In this document: in pieces, positions 38,709 through 47,522 of the stretch
Layout: every line of letters begins with the position of its first letter
Numbering within the stretch: position 1 is the stretch's first letter
NCBI RefSeq assembly: GCF_001984105.1
Contig: NZ_MTQM01000008.1
Coordinates: 434,001 to 498,000, forward strand
Reading direction: 5' to 3'
From: Microbacterium sp. CSI-V
Lineage (GTDB): Bacteria > Actinomycetota > Actinomycetes > Actinomycetales > Microbacteriaceae
Length of the DNA: 64,000 nt
Translations under genes and position numbers: made by a program
The notes under the pieces: generated by a model
Database searches by the model: none
Seen by the model: only the letters and a program-made list of their open reading frames with translations
What the model was told of the DNA's origin: nothing

Positions 38709-38726
38709 AGTTGACAAAACACAACT
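38709..38726 (+). promoter_or_regulatory. Inverted repeat in the MFS pump promoter
   Basis: AGTTG-acaaaaca-CAACT, an A/T-rich 18-bp inverted repeat in an otherwise very GC-rich gap. It overlaps TATAGT (38706-38711), a -10 candidate, and a TTGACA. It is a plausible site for a regulator encoded elsewhere. The leader to the start codon would be about 110 nt. Confidence 0.5.
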
Positions 38727-38827
38727 TCTTTTCGGTGCCGGCGGCCTCCCTCCTCCGGCCCCGCCCGAGCCGCGCCCGCCCTCTCGCGCGGCCTTCCTGT
38801 CGGCCCCCTTCGCCCTTCCGAGGAAAC

Positions 38828-40837
38828 GTGACCACTGCTGCCGTGTCGACCCCGACCACCCGAAGCACCCCGGTGATGACTCACCGCCAGATCCTGTTCG
38901 TCATCTTCGGGCTCATGGCGGGCATGTTCCTGTCCGCGCTCGACCAGACCGTCGTGGGAACCGCGATCCGCACGATCGGCGACGACCTGAACGGTCTCAG
39001 CCAGCAGGCGTGGGTGACCACCGCCTACCTGATCGTGTCCACGATCGCGACGCCGATCTACGGCAAACTCTCCGACATCTTCGGTCGCCGCCCCCTCTTC
39101 ATCATCGCCATCGCGATCTTCATCGTCGGGTCGATCGCGGCGAGCTTCTCCACGTCGATGTTCGAGCTCTCGGCCTTCCGCGCCATCCAGGGACTCGGCG
39201 CCGGTGGCCTCATGTCGATGCCGCTCGCGATCATGGGCGACATCCTCGCTCCCCGGGAACGCGCCAAGTACCAGGGCTACTTCCTCGCCGTCTTCGGCAT
39301 CTCCTCGGTCATCGGGCCGCTCGTCGGCGGTCTGTTCGCCGGAGCGCCCGAGATCCTCTTCCTCGCCGGATGGCGCTGGGTGTTCCTCATCAACGTGCCG
39401 ATCGGACTCGTCGCCCTCGCGATCGTGCTGCGATTCCTGCACATCCCCCGCCACCCGCACGGGGCCGTGCGCATCGACTGGTTCGGTGCGATGGCGGTCA
39501 TCATCGCGCTGGTCCCCCTGCTGCTCGTCGCCGAGCAGGGCCGCGAGTGGGGCTGGACCTCGCCCATCTCGATCGCCTGCTACGTCGTCGGAGCCCTCGG
39601 CATCCTGGCGTTCATCCTGATCGAGCGCGGCATGAAGGACGACGCGCTCATCCCGCTGAAGCTCTTCCGCTCCTCCACGTTCTCGATGGCGACGATCATC
39701 GGAGTCTTCGTCGGCTTCGCGATGTTCGGCGCCATGCTGACCCTGCCGCTGTACCTGCAGCTCGTGCTCGGCTCGAGCCCGACCGAGAGCGGCATCCAGT
39801 TGCTGCCGATGATCCTCGGCCTCATGATCTCGTCGATCGTGAGCGGCCAGATCATCTCGCGCACCGGGCACTACCGGATCTTCCCCACGATCGGCACCGC
39901 CTTCATGGCGCTCGGCTTCTTCACGCTGACGTTCATCCGCTACGACACGTCGTACTGGCAGATCGCCGGAGCGATGCTCCTCATCGGCCTCGGCCTCGGA
40001 CAGCTGATGCAGACGCTCACGATCGCCTCGCAGAACTCCGTCGGCCCGCGCGACATCGGCGTGGCCACCTCGGGTTCCACGTTCTTCCGTCAGATCGGTG
40101 GAACGTTGGGCACCGCCGTGCTGCTGTCGCTCCTGTTCGCGCTCGTGCCGCTGAACCTGCAGACGAACTTCCGCGACCAGGGCACGCTGACCGATGCGCT
40201 GGATGCCGCCCTCGACCCGACCGTCGCGACCGCCCCGGCCAACGCGGGCATCATGTCGAAGGTCTACGACCCGTTCGTCGCGCAGCTCACCGACGGTGCA
40301 CTGACCGGCGCGCAGCAGGGCGTGGAGCAGGCCAAGACCGCCGCCGCGGACGCCGTCGCGCAGCAGGTCGCCGCAGGGGCCGTGCCCGCCGCCGCGCAGG
40401 CGCAGGTGACCGCGGCCGCGCAGGAACAGGCGATTCAGCAGGCGGCCGCCGCGATCCAGCAGCAGCTCCCCGTCGCGGAGGTCTCCGCGGACGGCACCGT
40501 CACGCTCGACTTCTCGGACGCCACGGCGCGACGCGCCTTCGTCGACCAGGCCGTTCCGCAGATCATCGACAACATGTCGGGATCGTCGGAGTCGTCGTTC
40601 GACAGCAGCACCATGGACGACACGTCGTTCCTCAACGGCGCCGACCCGCGACTCACCAAGCCGCTGCTGGTGTCGTTCAACCAGTCGACCGTCGCGGTGT
40701 ACTGGGTCGCGATGGGCGTGGCGCTCATCGCCTTCGTGCTGACGCTGTTCTTCCGGACGCCCCCGCTGCGCGCGAAGTCGGCGCTGCAGGAGTCGGCCGA
40801 CGCGGAGCGCCGCCCCGAGCCGGTCGCCCTCGGCTGA
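38828..40837 (+). CDS. DHA2 (EmrB/QacA-type) MFS drug exporter with an extracellular insertion
   Basis: 669 residues with 14 predicted helices. Motif A is GKLSDIFGRRPL, and the proton-coupling helix includes LDQTVVGTAIRTIGDDL. Between helices 13 and 14 (about 446-619) there is a hydrophilic insertion of about 175 residues, rich in Ala and Gln (AAQAQVTAAAQEQAIQQAAA), predicted helical and extracellular. Start GTG 38828 follows GAGGA at a short distance; the frame continues upstream to 38711 with non-coding composition. Proton-driven efflux of drugs or metabolites is likely. Confidence 0.88.
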   Translation: MTTAAVSTPTTRSTPVMTHRQILFVIFGLMAGMFLSALDQTVVGTAIRTIGDDLNGLSQQAWVTTAYLIVSTIATPIYGKLSDIFGRRPLFIIAIAIFIVGSIAASFSTSMFELSAFRAIQGLGAGGLMSMPLAIMGDILAPRERAKYQGYFLAVFGISSVIGPLVGGLFAGAPEILFLAGWRWVFLINVPIGLVALAIVLRFLHIPRHPHGAVRIDWFGAMAVIIALVPLLLVAEQGREWGWTSPISIACYVVGALGILAFILIERGMKDDALIPLKLFRSSTFSMATIIGVFVGFAMFGAMLTLPLYLQLVLGSSPTESGIQLLPMILGLMISSIVSGQIISRTGHYRIFPTIGTAFMALGFFTLTFIRYDTSYWQIAGAMLLIGLGLGQLMQTLTIASQNSVGPRDIGVATSGSTFFRQIGGTLGTAVLLSLLFALVPLNLQTNFRDQGTLTDALDAALDPTVATAPANAGIMSKVYDPFVAQLTDGALTGAQQGVEQAKTAAADAVAQQVAAGAVPAAAQAQVTAAAQEQAIQQAAAAIQQQLPVAEVSADGTVTLDFSDATARRAFVDQAVPQIIDNMSGSSESSFDSSTMDDTSFLNGADPRLTKPLLVSFNQSTVAVYWVAMGVALIAFVLTLFFRTPPLRAKSALQESADAERRPEPVALG

Positions 40838-40905
40838 CGCACGGCCCGGGTCGGCGCCATCGCAGCGCCGCCCGGGCCGATGCATCGAGCCGTGGCATCC
40901 GCTCG

Positions 40906-40968
40906 ATAAACACTTCTCGCTCGCATAAACGCTCTCTCATCGCGTTTATGCGAGCGAGAAGTGTTTAT
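40906..40968. repeat. Intergenic palindrome IV (63 bp, perfect 27-bp arms)
   Basis: The arms 40906-40932 and 40942-40968 are exact reverse complements around a 9-nt loop. ATAAAC begins the left arm and recurs near its inner end (40925-40930). The sequence is much richer in A/T than its surroundings. It lies in the 241-bp gap between the convergent MFS pump and mrpG, about 68 nt past the pump stop. Confidence 0.92.
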
Positions 40969-41001
40969 GCGCGGGGCGGCGAGCCCGCGTGCGGGGGCGC
41001 G

Positions 41002-41032
41002 ACCGCGGCGCAGCGCAACCGCGGCGCAGCGC
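41002..41032. repeat. Tandem 16-bp repeat, two copies
   Basis: ACCGCGGCGCAGCGC at 41002-41016 and 41018-41032, with a further degenerate unit after it. It lies next to palindrome IV, much as the 19-bp direct repeat lies next to palindrome II. Confidence 0.75.
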
Positions 41033-41078
41033 GACCCCGGGGCGCAAACGCGGTGCCTCGCCGACCGCGGCGCCGCGC

Positions 41079-41459
41079 TCAGCTCTCGGGGCGGGAGGGC
41101 GCGGCGATCGAGCCGCCCTCTTCGGTGCGGTGCTGCAGGTCGTCGACGTAGAGGCCCTGCTCGTCCATCGTGCGGTTGCGGTACGCGGCGCGGCCGACCA
41201 TGTGCGCGGCGAGGGGCGCCGTGGCGAACTGGATGAGGACGATCGGGATGCCGAAGGCCAGCGCCTCCCACGTGCGCACCGACAGCACGACCGCCGTGAC
41301 GACGAGCAGCACGCCGAGCACCTGCGGCTTGGTGGCCGCGTGCAGGCGCGAGGGGACGTCGGGCCACCTCAGCAGCCCGATGGTCGCCGTGAGACACAGC
41401 ACCGCGCCGATCAGCACGAGCACGAGCGCGACGACGTCGAGGACCGACTCCAGGGTCAC
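41079..41459 (-). CDS. mrpG: Na+/H+ antiporter subunit MrpG
   Basis: 126 residues, three helices, with the family motif LLRWPDVPSRLHAATKPQVLGVLL. Last gene of the mrp operon. GTG start overlaps the mrpF stop by 4 nt. The C-terminal 35 residues are hydrophilic. Confidence 0.92.
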   Translation of the reverse strand: MTLESVLDVVALVLVLIGAVLCLTATIGLLRWPDVPSRLHAATKPQVLGVLLVVTAVVLSVRTWEALAFGIPIVLIQFATAPLAAHMVGRAAYRNRTMDEQGLYVDDLQHRTEEGGSIAAPSRPES

Positions 41460-41722
41460 CGGGGGTTCTCCTTCCGTGCGACGAACCGCGCGACGGCGAT
41501 TGACCCGAAGACGCCGACCGCGGCGATGATGAGCATCGCCGGCAGTGACCGGGTGTGGTGGTTGATGACCATGTCGGCGCCGAGGATGCACACCACCTCG
41601 GTGAGCAGCACGTCCGCGGCGACCGCACGGTCGAGGATCGACGGGCCGACCACGAGCCGGATCAACGCCAGCACCGCGGCGACGGCGAAGACGATCAGGA
41701 TGACGACGACGAGTGCGGTCAT
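41456..41722 (-). CDS. mrpF: Na+/H+ antiporter subunit MrpF
   Basis: 88 residues, three helices: LIRLVVGPSILDRAVAADVLL carries the conserved Gly-Pro and Asp-Arg. ATG start overlaps the mrpE stop by 4 nt. Confidence 0.92.
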   Translation of the reverse strand: MTALVVVILIVFAVAAVLALIRLVVGPSILDRAVAADVLLTEVVCILGADMVINHHTRSLPAMLIIAAVGVFGSIAVARFVARKENPR

Positions 41723-42333
41723 AGCGGGGTCCGTCCGTCGCGGGGCGTCTCGGCCCCGAGGTGGGCGTGATCGTCGGCCTCGGCGATCTGGCGCCGCAGG
41801 TCGGCGAGCTGCGCGCGGGATCCCACGGCGCGCGTGATCCGCGCCTCCCAGCCGAGCACGACGCGGCGCTGGTGCTCGGCATCCTCATCGCTGCGCACCC
41901 CGATGGTGTGGAGGAACAGCGTGCGACCCTCGCGATCGACGTCGACGATGAGAGAACCGGGGATGAGGGATGCCGTGACCGCCGTGTGCGCCATGATCAC
42001 GTCGTCGTCGACCCGGAGCGGGACGGCGATGATCGCGGCGCCGGGCGGACGCCGGAAGTCGAGAACCTGCCAGGCCACCACGAGCGAGCCGCGCACGACG
42101 GCGGCGAAGAACGTCACGACGAAGACCAGGCCGTACCAGAGGTTCAACCGCCCGGACAGGTCGACCGGGGGCAGGCGGAACACGCGTGTCACGAAGATCG
42201 CCGCACCGACTCCGGTCAGGAAGGCGAGCCAGGTGAACTGGCCCCACAGCAGCATCCACAGGGCGACGAGGACGAGGAAGAACGGCAGCTGGTGCAGGAA
42301 GAAGCCGACCTGGGAACGACGCGAGGGGCTCAC
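41719..42333 (-). CDS. mrpE: Na+/H+ antiporter subunit MrpE
   Basis: 204 residues. N-terminal helices (FFLVLVALWMLLWGQFTWLAFLTG), then a soluble ferredoxin-like part with the family motif AHTAVTASLIPGSLIVDVDREGRTLFLH. The C-terminal 50 residues, rich in Arg, Glu and Ala, extend beyond the usual length. GTG start overlaps the mrpD stop by 4 nt. Confidence 0.92.
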   Translation of the reverse strand: MSPSRRSQVGFFLHQLPFFLVLVALWMLLWGQFTWLAFLTGVGAAIFVTRVFRLPPVDLSGRLNLWYGLVFVVTFFAAVVRGSLVVAWQVLDFRRPPGAAIIAVPLRVDDDVIMAHTAVTASLIPGSLIVDVDREGRTLFLHTIGVRSDEDAEHQRRVVLGWEARITRAVGSRAQLADLRRQIAEADDHAHLGAETPRDGRTPL

Positions 42334-43886
42334 TGCTCCGCCTCCTGGTCCTGCAGCTGCACGAGCGTGATGCCGTCGGTGATGCGCTCGCCCGCGCGCA
42401 GGCAGACATCGAGCAGGGGGCCGGCGAAGACGGTCAGCGCGACGGTCACGGCCACCATGCCGGCGGTCGCGGCGGTCATGATGCGAGGGATCGTGCGGCG
42501 CTCGGTCGAGATGGCCGCGGCCGGCGCGTTGCCGAGGTAGGCGATCCGTTCGAGCGTCTCGGTGGAGTCGTTCTCCTCGCGCCAGAACGACAGGTTCCAC
42601 GCGCGCATCAGGGCGTAGAGCGTGAGGATCGAGGTCGCGATACCGCCGACGATCAGCACCATCATCACGGGCGTGCCCACCTGGGCGGCAGCGTCGAACA
42701 GCGCGTATTTGCCGATGAATCCCGAGAACGGCGGGAGTCCGCCCAGGTTGACCGCCGGGATGAAATACAGCACCGCCAGCACCGGCGCCGCTCTCATGAG
42801 GCCCTTGACCTTGAGGATCGACGTGCTGCCCGCGCGGCGTTCGATGAGGCCCACGGCGAGGAACAGCGTCGTCTGCACGATGATGTGGTGGACGATGTAG
42901 TAGATCGTCGCGCCCACCGCGAGCGGGGTGTTAATCGCCAGCCCGAAGATCATGTAGCCGATGTGGCTGACCAGCGTGAACGACAGGATGCGCTTGAGCT
43001 CGGCCTGCGCGACGGCTCCCAGGATGCCGACGATCATCGTCGCGAGCGCGACCATCATCAGCAGGAAGTTCAGGTCGTTGTCGACGAACAGCTGCGTCTC
43101 GGTGCGGATGATCGCGTAGACGCCGACCTTGGTCAGCAGGCCCGCGAACACCGCCGTGACGGGGGCGGGGGCGGTCGGGTAGGAGTCGGGCAGCCAGAAC
43201 GACAGCGGGAAGACGGCCGCCTTGATCGCGAACGCGAGCAGCAGCATGAGGTGGAGGATCGTCTGCACGTCCTGCGGGAGCTGGGCCATCCGCTCGCTGA
43301 TCTGCACCATGTTGACCGTGCCGAGCGCGCCGTAGACCATCGCGATCGCGGCGAGGAACAGGATCGACGACACCAGCGACACGACGATGTAGACGACGCC
43401 GGTGCGGATGCGCGACTCGGTGCTGCCGAGCGTGATCAGCACGTACGACGCGACGAGCAGGATCTCGAAGCCGATGTAGAGGTTGAACAGGTCGCCGGCG
43501 ATGAAGGCGTTGAAGATGCCCGCACCCAGGATCAGGTACGCCGGGTAGAAGATCGAGACGGGGGTGTCCTCGTCGTTGTCGGCGGCCCCCTGGCCGATCG
43601 AGAAGAGCAGGACCGCCAGCAGCACGATCGCCGTGACCACCACGAGCAGCGCCGCGAGCACGTCGACGTACAGGACGATGCCGAGCGGGATCTGCCACCC
43701 GGCGATGGCCACCGCGATCGGACCGTTCGTGTCGACGGCGACCAGCAGGATCGCGCCGAGGACGAGCACGGTCGCGAGAGAGAGGACCGACACGACGATC
43801 TGCGTCTTCTTGCGCCGCCCGAAGACGAGGTTGATCGCGGCACCGATGAGGGGGATGCCGACGAGCAGGGGGACCAGGGCGCTCAC
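42330..43886 (-). CDS. mrpD: Na+/H+ antiporter subunit MrpD
   Basis: 518 residues, complex-I NuoM/N-like with about 14 helices. Conserved charged helices are present: FNLYIGFEILLVASY with the key Glu, AFAIKAAVFPLSFWLPDSYPTAPAPVTA with the key Lys, and the broken helix around LSFTLVSHIGYMIFG. GTG start overlaps the mrpC stop by 4 nt. Confidence 0.94.
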   Translation of the reverse strand: MSALVPLLVGIPLIGAAINLVFGRRKKTQIVVSVLSLATVLVLGAILLVAVDTNGPIAVAIAGWQIPLGIVLYVDVLAALLVVVTAIVLLAVLLFSIGQGAADNDEDTPVSIFYPAYLILGAGIFNAFIAGDLFNLYIGFEILLVASYVLITLGSTESRIRTGVVYIVVSLVSSILFLAAIAMVYGALGTVNMVQISERMAQLPQDVQTILHLMLLLAFAIKAAVFPLSFWLPDSYPTAPAPVTAVFAGLLTKVGVYAIIRTETQLFVDNDLNFLLMMVALATMIVGILGAVAQAELKRILSFTLVSHIGYMIFGLAINTPLAVGATIYYIVHHIIVQTTLFLAVGLIERRAGSTSILKVKGLMRAAPVLAVLYFIPAVNLGGLPPFSGFIGKYALFDAAAQVGTPVMMVLIVGGIATSILTLYALMRAWNLSFWREENDSTETLERIAYLGNAPAAAISTERRTIPRIMTAATAGMVAVTVALTVFAGPLLDVCLRAGERITDGITLVQLQDQEAEQ

Positions 43887-44497
43887 GGGCGATCACCGTC
43901 TTCCGGGTCGCGGGTGTCGTCGTCGGAGGGGGCGGAGCCCTCCGGGCGGCGCGTGTCGCCCTGCGGCCGGTCGCGGCCCACCGCCACACGGTCCACCGGG
44001 GCATCGTCGATCAGCTGCGAGAGGTCGCCCTGGTGCAGCACCCGGATCGGCGAGACCGCGTCGCCGACGAAGTCGGTGGTGACGTCCTCGTCGTCCGAGC
44101 GGGACTCCTCGTCCATGGCATCCTCGGGCTCGGATGCCGTCCGCGCGCGGATCGCGATGTCCTCGGCGTCGTCGACGACCGTGTCGGCCTGACCCAGCTG
44201 CCAGGAACGGTAGATCAGAGCCAGGAGGAACGCCGAGATGCCGAAGGTGATGACGATCGCCGTGAGCGCGAGGGCCTGCGGGAGCGCGTCGGACATGTCG
44301 GCGGAATCCGTGGTGCCGCCGTCGTAGAAGGGCGCGATCTTGGGCTGGCCCATGACGATCAGCAGCAGGAGGTTCGCGGCGTTGCCCAGCAGCAGGAAGC
44401 CGATGAGCACGCGCGTGAGGCTGCGCTCGAGCATCGCGTACACACCGCACGCGAAGAGCACCGCCATGACGACGATCAGGACGAACGAGACGCTCAC
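43883..44497 (-). CDS. mrpC: Na+/H+ antiporter subunit MrpC with a long acidic tail
   Basis: 204 residues. Residues 1-105 form the three-helix NuoK-like core (RVLIGFLLLGNAANLLLLIVMG, ALALTAIVITFGISAFLLAL). The remaining 95 residues are hydrophilic and strongly acidic (EDAMDEESRSDDED). That tail is absent from most family members of about 110-115 residues. GTG start overlaps the mrpAB stop by 4 nt. Confidence 0.92.
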   Translation of the reverse strand: MSVSFVLIVVMAVLFACGVYAMLERSLTRVLIGFLLLGNAANLLLLIVMGQPKIAPFYDGGTTDSADMSDALPQALALTAIVITFGISAFLLALIYRSWQLGQADTVVDDAEDIAIRARTASEPEDAMDEESRSDDEDVTTDFVGDAVSPIRVLHQGDLSQLIDDAPVDRVAVGRDRPQGDTRRPEGSAPSDDDTRDPEDGDRP

Positions 44498-47427
44498 GGC
44501 ACCGTCACCGCCTCGGTGTCGGCGGCGTCCTTGGACTGCCGGTCGACCTCGGCGCCGAGGCTGCGGAGCACGTCGAGCACGAGACCGATGACGACGAGGT
44601 AGACGCCGATGTCGAAGATCGTGCTGGTGACGAACTCCCAGTGCCCGATGAGGGGCAGCTCGCCCTCGAACGTGAAGCTCTGCAGCGGCGCGAAGCCGAA
44701 GAACAGCGGCACGATCGCGCACAGGACCGCCAGGGCCATACCGGCCCCGAGCAGGCGTCCGGCGTCGGTGGGAGCTGCGGCGCCGAGCTCCCAGCGGCCG
44801 CCGGCGATGTAGCGCATCACGAGACCCATACCCGCGACGAGCCCTCCGGCGAAGCCGCCGCCGGGGAGGTTGTGACCGGCGAAGAGCAGATAGATCGAGA
44901 TGAGCATGATCGCGTGGAAGAGCACGCGGATGATGATCTCCATCAGGATGGAGCGGTTCTCGGGCTGCACCTTCGCGCCCGACACCAGCCAGGCGCGGGG
45001 GGCGTCGGTTTCGCCCGCGCGCTGCGCCCGGACGCCGCTGTCGGTCTCGACCAGCGGCCGGCGGCGCCCGAGGCCCACGCGGCTGCGCGCGGTGCCCGAG
45101 CGTCGGCGCGAGAGGTTGTCGCTGCGATCGGTGATGAAGACGAGGGATGCCACGCCCGTGGCCGCGAGGATGAGCACCGACAGCTCGCCCATCGTGTCCC
45201 AGCCGCGCAGGTCGACCAGCGCGACGTTGACGACGTTGCGCCCGTGGCCGATCTCGTACGCCAGCGCGGGCCATTCGAGGGAGATCGGGGCGTCCTGCCG
45301 CGCGCCGGTGGCGACGACGGCGACGAGCGCCATCGTGAGCCCGACGCCGACGCCGAGCGCCGCACGGGCGAGGGGCGCGACCGAGGCGTTGTGCTCCCCC
45401 ATCCGGGCGGGCAGGCGCCGCAGCACCAGCGCGAACACCACGAGGGTGATGGTCTCGATCAGCACCTGCGTGAGGGCGAGGTCGGGGGCGCCGCTCGTGG
45501 CGAAGAGCACCACCATGCCGAGACCGGTGACCGACACCAACGCGACACCCGTGAACCGCTTCGGGGCGCGGACCGCGAGGATCCCCGCCGCGATCATGAC
45601 GGGCGCGGCCAGGAGCTGCGCCGGCGACTGCCATGCGTCGAGCTGTGCGCGCCACTCGTCGGATGCCAGGAGCGCGGTGCCCTCGGCCACGACGAGCACG
45701 ACGAAGATCGTGCCGACGTAGAACGGCAGCGATCCGCGCTGGAATCGCGCGGTCGTCCACTCGGACGAGCGGTCGATGCCGCGCAGGGCCAGGTTGTAGA
45801 CGTCGTTCGCGGTGAAGGGCAGCAGGCGCTTGCGCTTGTGCAGTTGGGTGCGGCGGACGAGCCAGAAGATGCCCGCGCCGAGGGCGAGGGTGCCGAGCGA
45901 GACGAACAGCGCGGGCTCGAGACCATGCCAGAGAGCGAGGTGGTAGACGTGATCGGGCGCGGGGACGCCGGGCGTCGCCTCGGGCACGGTGTCGGCGTAG
46001 GGCGCGAGCCACCCGTCGACCAGCGGGGCGAGGAAGCCGAGCGCGAGCGACGCCGTCGCCAGCAGCACGGGCGAGGCGAGGAACCCGATCGGCGGGTCGG
46101 GCCATTCGGTGCGCTCGACCGCGCGCTTGGTCCAGAACGCCCCCCACAGGAACCGGATGCCGTACGCCGCCGTGAGCGCGGAGCCGGCGATGACGCCCAC
46201 GAGTGCGACGATCCCCCAGCCGGCACCTTCCGTCGCTTCGTGCAGGAGTGCCGTCAGCGCGGTCTCCTTCGCGACGAAGCCGAGCGTCGGGATGACGCCC
46301 GCCATCGAGGCGATCGAGAGGAAGGCCGCGGTGGCCATGACGGGCGCCTGGCGCCCGAGACCGGAGAGCTCCCCGATGTCACGGGTGGAGAGCTGACGGT
46401 CGATGACGCCGACGATGAGGAAGAGGCACGACTTGAACAGCGCGTGACTGAGCAGCAGAGCGACACCGGCGAGCGCGGCATCCCGGGTTCCGTACCCGAG
46501 CATGATCGTCAGGAAGCCGAGCTGGCTCACCGTGCCGAAGGCCAGGATGCGCTTGAGGTCGCGTTCGCGCAGCGCTTGGAAGCCGCCGAGCAGCATCGTG
46601 AAGACACCGAGCGCGATGAGCGTCGGACGCCAGAGCGGGGTGTCGGCGAACCCGGGCGCCAGGCGCGCGATCAAGTAGATGCCCGCCTTCACCATCGCGG
46701 CGGCGTGCAGGTAGGCGCTGACGGGCGTCGGCGCCGCCATGGCGCCGGGCAGCCAGAAGTGGAACGGGAAGATCGCGGATTTGCTGAGGGCGCCGACGAG
46801 CAGGAGGAGCACCGCGACGTCGACGACCGGGCCGACCGGGGGTGCGGCGAGGATCGTCGACAGGCTCGTCGTGCCGGACTGCACGACGATGAGGACGACG
46901 CCGATCAGCATCACGAGGCCGCCGAGCGTGGTGACCAGGAGTGCCTGGAGGGCCGCACGGCGGCTCGCGGCACGGCCGTGGTAATAGCCGATGAGCAGGT
47001 ACGACAGCACGCTCGTGATCTCCCACAGCATGATCAGCACGACGATGTCGTCGGTGAGCACGAGTCCGTACATCGCTCCCGCGAAGGCGAGCAGCACCGC
47101 GGAGAACTGACCCACGCCCTGCGTCTTGCCGCGGAAGTACCAGCGGCAGTAGAGCATGACGAGCGCGCCGACCCCGGTGACCACGAGGGTCAGGAGCCAG
47201 CCCAGCACGTCCATCCGCATCGAGAGCGAGACGCCGAGACCGGGGATCCAGTCGTATTCCTCGAAGGGAATGCCGCCGGACAGCACCGTGGGCGCGAGCA
47301 CGATCGCGTGAGCGAAGGCCAGGGCCGGGAGGACCGCCGCGACGTAGAAGGCGCGGGCGCCGATTCGCGCAACCAGGAACGGCAGCAAGATCGGGACGAG
47401 GGCGAAGGCGCCGAGGAATGCCAGCAC
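44494..47427 (-). CDS. mrpA: Na+/H+ antiporter fused subunits MrpA-MrpB
   Basis: 977 residues. The NuoL-like MrpA part has the key Glu and Lys helices (IVLIMLWEITSVLSYLLIGYY; ALSKSAIFPFHFWLPGAMAAPTPVSAYLHAA) and the C-terminal MbhD-like extension (SGAPDLALTQVLIETITLVVF). From about 828 the MrpB domain begins (HAIMLISIYLLFAGHNLPGGGFAGGLVAG). A basic, disordered linker joins them (about 780-825). It exchanges Na+ for H+ as part of the seven-subunit complex. GTG start with GAGGAGG about 9 nt upstream. Confidence 0.94.
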   Translation of the reverse strand: MLAFLGAFALVPILLPFLVARIGARAFYVAAVLPALAFAHAIVLAPTVLSGGIPFEEYDWIPGLGVSLSMRMDVLGWLLTLVVTGVGALVMLYCRWYFRGKTQGVGQFSAVLLAFAGAMYGLVLTDDIVVLIMLWEITSVLSYLLIGYYHGRAASRRAALQALLVTTLGGLVMLIGVVLIVVQSGTTSLSTILAAPPVGPVVDVAVLLLLVGALSKSAIFPFHFWLPGAMAAPTPVSAYLHAAAMVKAGIYLIARLAPGFADTPLWRPTLIALGVFTMLLGGFQALRERDLKRILAFGTVSQLGFLTIMLGYGTRDAALAGVALLLSHALFKSCLFLIVGVIDRQLSTRDIGELSGLGRQAPVMATAAFLSIASMAGVIPTLGFVAKETALTALLHEATEGAGWGIVALVGVIAGSALTAAYGIRFLWGAFWTKRAVERTEWPDPPIGFLASPVLLATASLALGFLAPLVDGWLAPYADTVPEATPGVPAPDHVYHLALWHGLEPALFVSLGTLALGAGIFWLVRRTQLHKRKRLLPFTANDVYNLALRGIDRSSEWTTARFQRGSLPFYVGTIFVVLVVAEGTALLASDEWRAQLDAWQSPAQLLAAPVMIAAGILAVRAPKRFTGVALVSVTGLGMVVLFATSGAPDLALTQVLIETITLVVFALVLRRLPARMGEHNASVAPLARAALGVGVGLTMALVAVVATGARQDAPISLEWPALAYEIGHGRNVVNVALVDLRGWDTMGELSVLILAATGVASLVFITDRSDNLSRRRSGTARSRVGLGRRRPLVETDSGVRAQRAGETDAPRAWLVSGAKVQPENRSILMEIIIRVLFHAIMLISIYLLFAGHNLPGGGFAGGLVAGMGLVMRYIAGGRWELGAAAPTDAGRLLGAGMALAVLCAIVPLFFGFAPLQSFTFEGELPLIGHWEFVTSTIFDIGVYLVVIGLVLDVLRSLGAEVDRQSKDAADTEAVTVP

Positions 47428-47484
47428 GGGAAGGCCTCCTCGGGGTCGACGGGCGGATGCCCGGGCTCTCGGGGTGTCGGATCT

Positions 47485-47490
47485 ATTCTA
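47485..47490 (-). promoter_or_regulatory. Likely mrp operon -10 box (TAGAAT)
   Basis: TAGAAT on the minus strand, with a predicted leader of about 50 nt containing the ribosome site. The -35 region is weak. Confidence 0.45.
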
Positions 47491-47522
47491 CCCGGAGCAT
47501 TCGTCGTCCCGCGCGGCGGACC

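Noticed and set aside
38705..40885. Open frame of 726 codons on the minus strand opposite the MFS pump
   Set aside because: Asp/Arg/Glu/His-rich shadow of a 14-helix transporter with clear motifs.
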